A stretch of DNA of 64,000 bases from Acidobacteriota bacterium. Lineage in GTDB: Bacteria > Acidobacteriota > Thermoanaerobaculia > Multivoradales > J023. The stretch covers positions 62,001 to 126,000 of the forward strand of contig JAJCXR010000032.1 of NCBI GenBank assembly GCA_029263315.1, in the 5' to 3' direction. This document shows, piece after piece, positions 1 through 8,244 of this stretch; position 1 is the first letter of the stretch, and every line of letters begins with the position of its first letter. Made by a program: the position numbers and the translations under genes. The notes beneath the pieces are model-generated. The model was not told the DNA's origin. It saw only the letters and a list, made by a program, of their open reading frames with translations, and ran no database searches.

Positions 1-1418
1 TGGAGTCCGATGTCTGGCTACAGCTGGCCGCGGTGCAAGCCCTGGGTAACTTGCGCTCACCGGTCGCCGTGCCCCACCTCAAGCAGCTGCTGACCGATTT
101 CATGGCGGGTCCGATGGCCGCCGAGGCCTTGGCCCGCATCGGCGGGCTCAACGCCTTCCGTGCCTTGGCACTGCACTGGCTTCGCTTCCGCAACGAGGTC
201 GACGCCGAAACGGTGCTCGGTCTGTTAGCCCATGTCATGGAGGGGCTGGCCCGCACGCCGCAACCGCCAGACGGTTTGCTCGAGGCGCTGGTAGAGAACC
301 TGGACAACGACAACGACACCATTCGCGAGGCCGTTGCCCGCTGTCTCTTGGTGCTGGCCAACAGCTCCACCGACGCCAAGTCCTTGGACCTCATCTCCAC
401 CACCCACCGCGAAGCCGCAGTGCTTCCGGCATGCCTGCACCACCGCAAGGACTTGATCGGTCAACTGATCGAAGATAGCAGCATCCGCCGTTCGTGGGGT
501 TTCCTGCTGGCGGCCCGCTTCCCGAAGGTAGCGCCCCTCGACATCATCGCCAAGGCCTTGCAGGAGCCTCCGCATCCCGATCAGCTGGGGCCCATCCTGA
601 GGGCCCTCTCCAAGTTGAAGAGAGCTGAAATCGGTCAGGCCATGCTGGCGTTTTATTCGCGTCTCCCCCAGGAGCAGCGGGCCACGATGCATCCGATCTT
701 GAAGGAGCACCAGAAGACCTTGGCGGCGTTCCTGCAGGACGACAGTCTCTCCCCCTTGGACCGCATCGTCTTGAAGGGTGTCTTGCACGGCTCCAGCGAC
801 GATCTGATCGCCGACCTGGTGGCCTTGTCGGCGGAGCAACGCCGCAAAGCCTTGGGCGAGCTGCTCGACATCGAAGACTTGATGCGCGCCTTGCCCTGGC
901 AGGATTGGCTGGATCAGGACGCCGCCGCCAACGCCCCCGTGGCGGCGGAGTTTGCAGCCCGCTGTGGAGCCCGTGAGCTGGCTCCGGAATTCCGTGCCTT
1001 ATTGGCGCAATCACCGGAGCCGTACCTGGTACGCACCCTGGGCGAGCTCGGAGATCGCGACAGCGTGGCGCTGCTGGTCGGGCTGCTAGAGCCGGGCATG
1101 CCCTTGGAGTCGCTGATTCTCGAAAGCCTCGGCCGCATCGGCGGCCCGGAGGCACGGCAGGCTCTGCGTCGGGCCACCTCTTCGGGTCGGCCACAATGGG
1201 AGCGCATGGCTTTTCGCGCCTTGGCCCGCTGCGCCACCGAAGAAGACGATCAAATTTTCCACGCCGCCATCCACCACACCGACTGGAATGTCCGGCTCTC
1301 CTGCGCCGATGTCTTGGGGCGCTTCTCACGGCCGGAAAACTTGGCCGCGTTAGCTCAGCTGGCGGCGGATCCAGTGCCTTTGGTCGCCCAACGGGCCCTC
1401 TCTTACCTAGAAGCCTAG
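1..1418 (+). CDS. HEAT-repeat protein (5' end outside window)
   Basis: The frame is open from base 3, before the first possible GTG at 33, and the first residues already form a HEAT helix, so the gene is cut by the window edge. About 470 residues are visible, built from repeated helix pairs of the HEAT / PBS-lyase type, for example VQALGNLRSPVAVPHLKQLL near the start and LGRIGGPEARQALRRA near residue 370. There is no catalytic motif or membrane segment, so a cytoplasmic scaffold is likely. It ends 13 bases before cheR on the same strand. HEAT proteins often sit in chemotaxis-like operons, and a role as an adaptor of the CheR/CheB pathway is inference from position only. Confidence 0.8.
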   Translation, partial: ESDVWLQLAAVQALGNLRSPVAVPHLKQLLTDFMAGPMAAEALARIGGLNAFRALALHWLRFRNEVDAETVLGLLAHVMEGLARTPQPPDGLLEALVENLDNDNDTIREAVARCLLVLANSSTDAKSLDLISTTHREAAVLPACLHHRKDLIGQLIEDSSIRRSWGFLLAARFPKVAPLDIIAKALQEPPHPDQLGPILRALSKLKRAEIGQAMLAFYSRLPQEQRATMHPILKEHQKTLAAFLQDDSLSPLDRIVLKGVLHGSSDDLIADLVALSAEQRRKALGELLDIEDLMRALPWQDWLDQDAAANAPVAAEFAARCGARELAPEFRALLAQSPEPYLVRTLGELGDRDSVALLVGLLEPGMPLESLILESLGRIGGPEARQALRRATSSGRPQWERMAFRALARCATEEDDQIFHAAIHHTDWNVRLSCADVLGRFSRPENLAALAQLAADPVPLVAQRALSYLEA

Positions 1419-1431
1419 AGCTCTCAACCCG

Positions 1432-2265
1432 ATGGACACCGAGCTGCCAAGCATGAGCTCCGAAGAGCTGGCCCTCTTCAACGAGCTCATCTCCAACCAT
1501 TTTGGCATCCACTTCCCCGAGCACAAGCGGAAGATCCTAGAAACCCGCCTCCGGCCGCGGCTTCGCGCCAACCATGTGCGCCGCTTCATCGACTACTACC
1601 TGCTCTTGCAGTTCGATCTCGAGCTCGAGCTCGGTCCGCTCACCCAGGCGATCACCAACAACGAGAGCTATTTCTTTCGCGAAACGCTGCAATTCGACGC
1701 TCTCGACATGAAGTGTCTCGACGACTTGCAGAAGGGTGGAGAGCCCGGTAGGTTGCGTTTCCTGTCGGCCGGTTGCTCCTCCGGCGAGGAACCCTATTCG
1801 TTGAATATCTGCCTGCGGGGTCCACTGCAGGGAATGAGCAGGGATTTGATGATCGACGCCTTCGATATCGACCAGAACCACCTGGCCAAGGCGCGTCGGG
1901 CCATTTACCAACCCAACTCCCTGCGCGCTCTGTCACCGTCCCAGAAGAGGATGTATTTTACCGCCCTGGAGGACGGTTCCTTCGAGCTGCGCTCCCGATT
2001 CCGCCACAACGTCGACTTCCATCATGGCAATCTGCTCGATGCAGAGACCTTGTCGGGTCGAGTCTACGATGTCGTCTTCTGCCGCAATGTGCTGATTTAC
2101 TTCACCGATGAGGCCACCCGCAAGACGATCGACAACTTCGTGCACAAGGTGCGTCCGGGGGGCCTGCTTTTTCTCGGCCACTCCGAATCGATCATCGGCT
2201 TGCACTCCAAGTTTCAAGCGGAACGGGTGGGGCAATGCATCGCCTACCGGCGGGTCGATCCATGA
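1432..2265 (+). CDS. cheR: Chemoreceptor glutamate methyltransferase CheR
   Basis: SAM-dependent methyltransferase that adds methyl groups to glutamates of chemoreceptors in sensory adaptation. The 277-residue protein has the family's two-part layout: an all-helical N-terminal domain (about 1-75) and a Rossmann-type domain. Visible motifs are TNNESYFFRE near residue 74, the SAM-binding loop AGCSSGEEPYSLNI near 115, the acidic FDID motif near 143, and DVVFCRNVLIYF near 210. The start ATG lies 13 bases after the HEAT gene. The stop overlaps the cheB start by four bases (ATGA), implying coupled synthesis of the opposing enzymes. No chemoreceptor, cheA or cheW is visible; they may lie upstream of the window. 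Confidence 0.95.
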   Translation: MDTELPSMSSEELALFNELISNHFGIHFPEHKRKILETRLRPRLRANHVRRFIDYYLLLQFDLELELGPLTQAITNNESYFFRETLQFDALDMKCLDDLQKGGEPGRLRFLSAGCSSGEEPYSLNICLRGPLQGMSRDLMIDAFDIDQNHLAKARRAIYQPNSLRALSPSQKRMYFTALEDGSFELRSRFRHNVDFHHGNLLDAETLSGRVYDVVFCRNVLIYFTDEATRKTIDNFVHKVRPGGLLFLGHSESIIGLHSKFQAERVGQCIAYRRVDP

Positions 2266-3377
2266 ACCCGGCCAATGCCAGGGTACGGGTGGCGGTGGTC
2301 GACGATTCTACGTTCATCCGCAAGGCGATCAGCCGGATGTTGGACGACGAGCCACAAATCGAGGTGGTCGGCTCCGCCGCGTCCGGAGAAGAGCTGCTCA
2401 CCCATTTCGACGATTGGCGGCCGCATGTCGTCACCCTCGATCTGGACATGCCGGGCATGGGGGGGCTCGAAACCCTCGATCGCATCATCGCCCGGCGTCG
2501 CATGCCGGTCATCATCATGTCCACCCACTCGGGCCATGGGGCCCCCAAGACCATCGAAGCTTTGCATCGGGGGGCCACCGACTTCATCGACAAACAACAG
2601 TATTCGCTGGTCGATTTCGATGCCTTGCGCGGCGTTCTAGTGGCCAAAATCCTCCATGTCACCGGCACCAAACGAAGGATCGAAGGCAAAGATATCGCCC
2701 TGCCGGGCTCCCTCACGGCGCCAGCCCCCAGGCACCCCACCGATCGCCATCTGGCACCCCCCACCGCCTACGACATCATCGTCTTTGGTGCTTCCACCGG
2801 CGGCCCACCGGTGCTGCAACTGATTCTGGAGGCCATCGGCCGCAATTTGCCCGTACCCATCGTCATCGTGCAACACATGCCGGTGGGTTTCACCCTGGCC
2901 TTTGCCGAGCGTCTCAACGCTCACCTTCCCTTGGAGGTGCGAGAAGCTCGTCACGGGGAGCCTTTATTACCCGGCCAGGCCTACATCGCTCCCGCCGGTC
3001 GACATTTGCGGCTGCTGCGTCGGGGCAAAGAATTGATCGCCGCCCTCGATGACAAAGCCCAAGGCATGATGCACGTCCCCTCCATCGACATCCTGTTCGA
3101 GTCGGCTGCCCGAGTCGTCGGCCGACGGACCATCGCTGGGCTGCTCACCGGCATGGGGCGGGATGGGGCGGCCGGCCTATCGGCCCTCAAACTCCGCGGG
3201 GCTTACACCCTGTGCCAGAGCGAGGAATCCTGTGTCGTCTTCGGCATGCCGCGAGCCGCCCTGGCCCTCGAGGCCGTCGACGAGATCGCCCCGCCGAGGC
3301 TGATGGGTTCGCGCATCCATCAGCTCCTAGCCTTGCCGGGTCCCGAGTCCCTGTTCCCCCCATCGCTCCGTTCTTGA
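2262..3377 (+). CDS. cheB: Chemoreceptor methylesterase/deamidase CheB
   Basis: Response regulator that removes methyl groups from chemoreceptors when phosphorylated. The N-terminal receiver domain (about 1-125) shows VAVVDDS and the phospho-acceptor segment LDLDMPGMGG. The C-terminal methylesterase domain (about 170-355) shows the catalytic Ser in GASTGG (about 178), His in VQHMP (about 205) and Asp in GMGRDGA (about 301). The linker contains a short Pro-rich stretch. The ATG at 2262 overlaps the cheR stop and places the first beta strand at residue 8, so it is preferred over the in-frame ATG at 2235. About 220 bases without a gene follow. Confidence 0.95.
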   Translation: MNPANARVRVAVVDDSTFIRKAISRMLDDEPQIEVVGSAASGEELLTHFDDWRPHVVTLDLDMPGMGGLETLDRIIARRRMPVIIMSTHSGHGAPKTIEALHRGATDFIDKQQYSLVDFDALRGVLVAKILHVTGTKRRIEGKDIALPGSLTAPAPRHPTDRHLAPPTAYDIIVFGASTGGPPVLQLILEAIGRNLPVPIVIVQHMPVGFTLAFAERLNAHLPLEVREARHGEPLLPGQAYIAPAGRHLRLLRRGKELIAALDDKAQGMMHVPSIDILFESAARVVGRRTIAGLLTGMGRDGAAGLSALKLRGAYTLCQSEESCVVFGMPRAALALEAVDEIAPPRLMGSRIHQLLALPGPESLFPPSLRS

Positions 3378-3598
3378 GCCCGGCCTCAGGACACCTTGAG
3401 TACACCTTTTCGGAAATTGGCTGGTATTTGAGCGCCGAGCCTGCACGTCCGCGGCGATGCGCTCGCCGCACCAGAGACCCAATTCCGCTGCTTCGCCGAA
3501 GACGGACGCATCGCGGAGTATGCTTCGCCACTCCCGAAATCACCGTGTATAGAGATTTTCTTTCTTGTCGATAAACATGGAGATAAATTCTCCCCATT

Positions 3599-4288
3599 AT
3601 GCAATTCAGCACACCCTATGCATCCGACTCTCCTTCCCCGTCGACCCCGACGGCGCCACGGCAGGCCTATCACTCCACAACAGCGTTCAATGAGGCCGAA
3701 GAGCTCTTGCGCTCGGCGATGCAACCCAGCTTGGAGCGCATCCGGCGGGACCGCGACCGCGTCAGCTCGCGTCTGCGGCCCCTGCTCGAGTACATCGAGC
3801 AACATCTCTTCGACCGTCGCCTCAATGTGCAGCACTTGAAACAAGCATGCGGTATCCGGGACAACTCCATCGCCATCCTCTTTCACTCGCAGGTCGGGCA
3901 CTCCCCCAAGAGCTATATTTCCGAGCGCCGTTTAGAAACCGCATCGCGCTTGCTGCGCGACACCGATATCCGGGTCTGGAGAATCTCCGAGATGGTAGGC
4001 TACTCCGGTTTGGGGGTGTTCAGCAAAGCGTTCAATCGTTGGGCTAAACAGCGTCCCAATGCGTTCAGAAGGCAGGCCAGGGACTTGGCGTGCAGCCAGC
4101 CGCCGGGCCCCTTGCCGAATGACGAGCTGATGGATCGTGCCCTGGCGGGTAGCTTGAGCCATCAAGAAGCCAGCCGGCTGCTGCAAAGACTCTTGGAAAT
4201 CTATCCGCGGCTGACGGAGCGGCTGCCGGCTGAGCTTGGCGATAGCGCAAACTTCCGAAAAGAGGAGGGGCTGGCGGCCGATTCCTGA
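3599..4288 (+). CDS. AraC-family helix-turn-helix protein
   Basis: The protein has 229 residues. The middle (about 60-160) is a double helix-turn-helix domain of AraC type: a first HTH around LNVQHLKQACGIRDNSI and a second ending in the family signature SEMVGYSGLGVFSKAFNRW, with PNAFRR after it. It lacks the usual ligand-binding domain. About 60 residues precede the HTH and a predicted helical tail of 70 residues follows. The region upstream is AT-rich for this genome. An inverted repeat GGAGA-5-TCTCC at 3579-3593 lies just before the ATG and could hide the weak ribosome site. Target genes are unknown; the hydrolase gene 40 bases downstream is one candidate. Confidence 0.85.
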   Translation: MQFSTPYASDSPSPSTPTAPRQAYHSTTAFNEAEELLRSAMQPSLERIRRDRDRVSSRLRPLLEYIEQHLFDRRLNVQHLKQACGIRDNSIAILFHSQVGHSPKSYISERRLETASRLLRDTDIRVWRISEMVGYSGLGVFSKAFNRWAKQRPNAFRRQARDLACSQPPGPLPNDELMDRALAGSLSHQEASRLLQRLLEIYPRLTERLPAELGDSANFRKEEGLAADS

Positions 4289-4329
4289 GTTGAGGATCGG
4301 CGCAGACCTCCACGGCGATGAGGTCTTCG

Positions 4330-5481
4330 ATGGATCCTTTGACACACACGCTTCTCGGCAGCCAACTGGCCGCCAGCGGCCTGGGCCGCAGCTCGGCCTT
4401 GGCCACCACCACCCTGCTGCTGGCGGTAAATCTGCCCGACATCGACTTCGTCACCTATTTCATCGATGCCGATCTTGCCTTGGAGGTACGCCGTGGTATC
4501 ACCCACGGCATTTTTGCCATGGTGGTCCTGCCGCTGGGCTTGACCCTCGGCATTTGCCTTTTTTATCTCCTGCGACGACGCTGGCGGGCCCGTGGCGGGA
4601 CGACCTCGAAAGTACCTCCCGGCGGGGCCGCCGACGCGCCAGCCTTTCGTCCATTGGCCATCCTCGCCCTGGCCAGCGTCGGGGTATTGAGCCATCCCCT
4701 CCTGGATTGGCTCAACACCTATGGCGTGCGTCTCTTGGCACCCCGCAAAGAACGGTGGTTCTACGGCGACACCCTGTTCATCATCGACCCCTGGATCTGG
4801 ATGGTGCTCGGTGGCGCCGCCTGGCTGCGATACGGAAGAACCCGACGCGGTCGCATCCTCTGCGCCATCGTCGGCTTGATGATGGCCTTGGCGGTGGTGA
4901 TCGGCTCACCGTCGCCCCTGGGTAGCGGACTGTGGCTAGTGGCCCTGGTCGCCGTCCTGGCCAGCAGTCGCCTGCCGGCCCTGCAAACCTGGGCGGCCAA
5001 CGGACGCCTGGCCATCGTAGCCATCCTCCTGACCACCTGCTATGTGCTTCTGCTGATGGCCGCCGACAACGCAGCGGAACAACAAATACGCCGCCGATTG
5101 GCGGCCGAAGACACTCCGATCAACGGCATGATGGTGGGTCCGACGCCGATCAACCCACTGCGTCGCGACGTCATCGTGCGCAGTGGTGATCGCTACACCT
5201 TCGGCACCTTCAACTGGCTGGCGAGCCCCCACTTCACGATCACCGACACCTCGACGCGGCTGCCGGGTCCCGAGCCGCGCGTGGTCGCGGCCTTGGCGGC
5301 CCCCTGTGTGCGCGGCATGTTGGGTTGGATGCGCTATCCTATCGTCGAGGTGGAGCCCCTGGACCGAGGCCACCGGGCGCACATTTTCGATGCCCGCTAC
5401 GCTCGGCCGCCGAGCCGCGGCTTCGGCACGGCCCGAGTAGAGCTCGACGAGAATCTGGAGGCCAGTTGCCCAACTCCCTGA
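4330..5481 (+). CDS. YdjM/DUF457-family membrane metal-dependent hydrolase
   Basis: Integral inner-membrane protein of the family usually annotated as LexA-regulated, membrane-bound metal-dependent hydrolase. The family hallmarks are clear: DPLTHTLLGS at the N-terminus, DIDF near residue 40, RGITHGIF near 55 and LSHPLLDWLNTYG near 120, all with conserved His/Asp residues. Four to five hydrophobic segments fill the first 240 residues. The last 140 residues are a soluble tail. The ATG at 4330 starts directly with the family motif, so it is preferred over the in-frame ATG at 4318. The substrate is not known for the family. Confidence 0.85.
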   Translation: MDPLTHTLLGSQLAASGLGRSSALATTTLLLAVNLPDIDFVTYFIDADLALEVRRGITHGIFAMVVLPLGLTLGICLFYLLRRRWRARGGTTSKVPPGGAADAPAFRPLAILALASVGVLSHPLLDWLNTYGVRLLAPRKERWFYGDTLFIIDPWIWMVLGGAAWLRYGRTRRGRILCAIVGLMMALAVVIGSPSPLGSGLWLVALVAVLASSRLPALQTWAANGRLAIVAILLTTCYVLLLMAADNAAEQQIRRRLAAEDTPINGMMVGPTPINPLRRDVIVRSGDRYTFGTFNWLASPHFTITDTSTRLPGPEPRVVAALAAPCVRGMLGWMRYPIVEVEPLDRGHRAHIFDARYARPPSRGFGTARVELDENLEASCPTP

Positions 5482-5548
5482 TGCCCGACGCCCGACGACC
5501 ACCGCTTGAAAGGTGACTGCATCTTCCACACCCCGAGGAAAGGCCTTC

Positions 5549-6088
5549 ATGATGAATCGATGCGCCACTGCCCGCCACCCTTGCCAACTCCTGCTCTGCA
5601 CCCTACTTGGTCTGCTATGCGCCACCGGTGGGACCGCGGATGAGCCGTCGACCGTAGCGCCCACAGCGGGGGTCGAGCCCAGCATCGCCGTCCAAGATCC
5701 GAGCCCAGGGGCGGGCGTCGCCCCGGGAAGCCTCATCTTCATCGACCCGGTCAGCGGCGAGCTGACCGCCGAGCCGACTGCGGAGCAGGAAGCGTGGTGG
5801 CGTCAACGGGCGCTGCAGCGCGGCAAACAACAGGCCCATCCCGCCGACCAGCCAGCGCGACCCTTTGCCCTACGCGGCGGCGGCGAGGGGGTCTTCCTCG
5901 GCGACAGCGTGCTGTCGACGACGGTGATCCGACGCCGAGCCGACGGTTCTTGGAGCTCTACTTGCGCCTCCGGGGAGCATTCCTTGGACGCTGCCCACGC
6001 ACACCACGGTGCAGCTGCTCTCCCCAACGGCGCCGATCCGACGGGTGACGAAGTCTCCACCGCCCCTGCCAGCGCCCCGGTGATGTGA
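5549..6088 (+). CDS. Small exported protein of unknown function
   Basis: About 180 residues with a clear Sec signal peptide: Met-Met-Asn-Arg, a hydrophobic run of Leu and Cys, and a probable cut after GGTADE around residue 30. The mature part is Pro/Ala-rich, then contains GSLIFIDPVSGEL and a glycine-rich RGGGEGVFL stretch. It ends with a segment having one Cys and a His-rich AHAHHGAA tail. No family is certain, but exported proteins ending in a DGSW...C...G...A.AH-like segment are common in acidobacterial genomes (recollection, not a search). The start is chosen at the ATG pair 5549/5552 behind GGAAAGG. The metallopeptidase gene begins one base after the stop, so the pair may be expressed together. 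Confidence 0.6.
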   Translation: MMNRCATARHPCQLLLCTLLGLLCATGGTADEPSTVAPTAGVEPSIAVQDPSPGAGVAPGSLIFIDPVSGELTAEPTAEQEAWWRQRALQRGKQQAHPADQPARPFALRGGGEGVFLGDSVLSTTVIRRRADGSWSSTCASGEHSLDAAHAHHGAAALPNGADPTGDEVSTAPASAPVM

Positions 6089-6089
6089 C

Positions 6090-8156
6090 GTGGGCCGGCA
6101 ACACCACCTCGCGCCGCTCCTGCTCCTCTGCTGCCTCGCCGCAGCTCCCGTGCAGGCCGCCACCGTCAACGCCACCGTGGGCATTGACACCGATGGCCTC
6201 GCCGGTGCCGACAGCCAAGGCCGGGTCCTCCTCTTCTCACCCAATCCGGTGCAGCCGGGCTCTTCCGTCTCCCATTGGGACCGCTCGGCCACTCCTAATC
6301 TCTTGATGGAGCCCAGCATCAGCACCAATTTGCCCATCGGCAGCGGCGACTTGACCCTGCCCTTGCTCGAGGACATCGGCTGGCCCCGGGGAAATTCGAA
6401 CGTCGTCCTGCGGGTCCAGGATGCAGCCGGCCAAGGCTTCAATGATCCGACCTTAGGGCCGCAGCGCCTGCAGGCCATGCAACTGGCGGCCGACTTCTGG
6501 GGTAGCCGCCTGGCAAGCTCGGTGACGATCAATGTCGACGTCCGCTTCAGGGATCTGGATTGCGGTAGCAACGGAGCCGTTCTCGCCCAAGCCGGCGTCC
6601 GCTTTATTTTTCATTCCTTCGCCGGCGCCAATATCACCAACACGTGGTATCCCGGCGCCCTGGCGGAAGCCCTGAGCGGTCAAAACCTCAGCCAGCAAGA
6701 CGATGCCAATCCCAATGCCGGAGAGCTCGTCATCTCCTTCAATCAAAATGTCGACAACGCCTGCCTGGGGGCCGGTACACGGTTTTACTACGGTCTCGGC
6801 AATTTACCGTCCGGCACCCTGAGCTTCATCAACGTGGCGTTGCACGAGATGGCGCACGGCCTCGGCTTCGCCAGCTTGGTGAACGAAGAGACCGGCGCCC
6901 CCAGCAACGGACGGCTCGACATCTTCAGCCGTTTTCTGTTGGACAATACCAACGGCTTGCGCTGGCACCAGATGAACAATGCCCAACGGGTGGCCTCCGC
7001 CATCAACACCGGACACTTGGTTTGGGATGGTCCCAGGACAACGCAGCAAGCGGCCAACACGCTGCAGCCTGGCCCAGCCCTGATGATCAACTCTCCGGCT
7101 TCCGTCGCCGGGCGTTATTTGGTGAGCGTCGCCCAATTCGGCCCGCCCCTCTCCAACCCAGGAATCAGCGGCGACCTCGTGCTCGCCAAGGATGGCTCCG
7201 CCGAGCCGACGTTGGCCTGTGGCCCATTGATCAACGGGCCGACGATGCAGGGTCGTATCGCTCTGATCGAGCGCGGCGACTGCAATTTCACCGTCAAGGT
7301 CAAGAATGCTCAGCTGGCGGGGGCCCGCGCCGCCATCATCATCAACAATACAACCGGCGGGGCCTTTCCCATCGGTGGCAGCGACAACACCGTCACCATT
7401 CCGTCCGTCGGTATCAGCCGCAGCGACGGCCAGCGCCTGAAGAACGCCTTGCTGCAGTCCTCAGCGGGCACTTTGACCATGGCCCAGGCGGTGGTCCGGC
7501 TACCGGAGGGAGCCGGGGTGGTCAATGTTCAAGTGCAGCGCCACAATGGCGCCGACGGTCCGGTGAGCGTCGACTACACCACCCGCAACGGCACCGCCAC
7601 AGCGGGTTTGGATTTCTCGGCCCGCGGTGGCACCGTGGTCTTCGCCGACGGTGACAGCGCCCCCAAGAACCTGCAAATCCCCCTGCTCGACGATAACCTC
7701 TCCGAGCCCCTGGAGGACTTTATCGTCGCCCTCTCCGGGGTCAGCGGTGGAGCAACCCTCGGCACACCGAGCAGCACTCGGGTAGAGCTGACGGACGACG
7801 AACCGTGTCTCGCCGATGAGTCCACCATCTGCCTGTTGCAGGATCGTTTTCGCCTCTCCCTGAGCTGGCGGGACTTCGCCGACGTGGTCGGCCAGGGCCG
7901 CATGGTGCCGGCGGATTCGGACAATTCCGCCTTGCTCTATTTCTTCCAACAGGACAACTGGGAAATGCTGGTCAAGGTCATCGACGGCTGCGCTTTCAAT
8001 GACCGCTTCTGGGTTTTTGCGGCCGCCACCACCAATGTCCAATACACCCTGACGGTCACCGATACGCTGCGTGGGGAAACCCGGCAATATACCAATCCAT
8101 TAGGGGTATCTTCGGCGGCGATCACCGACTCGGCGGCCTTCGCCACCTGTCCTTGA
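6090..8156 (+). CDS. Secreted PA-domain / Calx-beta metallopeptidase-like protein
   Basis: The protein has 688 residues with a signal peptide (LAPLLLLCCLAAAPVQA). A zinc-binding HEMAH lies near residue 252 within NVALHEMAHGLGF. A protease-associated (PA) domain around 355-465 contains GRIALIERGDCNFTVKV, and a Calx-beta domain spans about 470-570. A C-terminal domain of about 115 residues contains FVLDGCAFND-like and FWVFAAATT motifs with two Cys. The metzincin third ligand (HExxHxxGxxH) is missing: Phe-Ala-Ser stand where the last His is expected, so the third ligand may come from elsewhere or activity may be lost. GTG at 6090 is the only start after an upstream in-frame stop. Secreted proteolysis is the likely role. 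Confidence 0.8.
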   Translation: MGRQHHLAPLLLLCCLAAAPVQAATVNATVGIDTDGLAGADSQGRVLLFSPNPVQPGSSVSHWDRSATPNLLMEPSISTNLPIGSGDLTLPLLEDIGWPRGNSNVVLRVQDAAGQGFNDPTLGPQRLQAMQLAADFWGSRLASSVTINVDVRFRDLDCGSNGAVLAQAGVRFIFHSFAGANITNTWYPGALAEALSGQNLSQQDDANPNAGELVISFNQNVDNACLGAGTRFYYGLGNLPSGTLSFINVALHEMAHGLGFASLVNEETGAPSNGRLDIFSRFLLDNTNGLRWHQMNNAQRVASAINTGHLVWDGPRTTQQAANTLQPGPALMINSPASVAGRYLVSVAQFGPPLSNPGISGDLVLAKDGSAEPTLACGPLINGPTMQGRIALIERGDCNFTVKVKNAQLAGARAAIIINNTTGGAFPIGGSDNTVTIPSVGISRSDGQRLKNALLQSSAGTLTMAQAVVRLPEGAGVVNVQVQRHNGADGPVSVDYTTRNGTATAGLDFSARGGTVVFADGDSAPKNLQIPLLDDNLSEPLEDFIVALSGVSGGATLGTPSSTRVELTDDEPCLADESTICLLQDRFRLSLSWRDFADVVGQGRMVPADSDNSALLYFFQQDNWEMLVKVIDGCAFNDRFWVFAAATTNVQYTLTVTDTLRGETRQYTNPLGVSSAAITDSAAFATCP

Positions 8157-8244
8157 GGACATGCCCTCGAGCGGCGGGGCGGCCGCCCTGCCATGCTATC
8201 CTGGCGCCCGAGGCGATCCCCTGACAGGAGGTCGCCACAGCGAG

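Noticed and set aside
544..1524. 326-codon open frame on the minus strand inside the HEAT gene
   Set aside because: Pro/Arg-rich translation with no domain; it is the GC-driven mirror of the HEAT frame.
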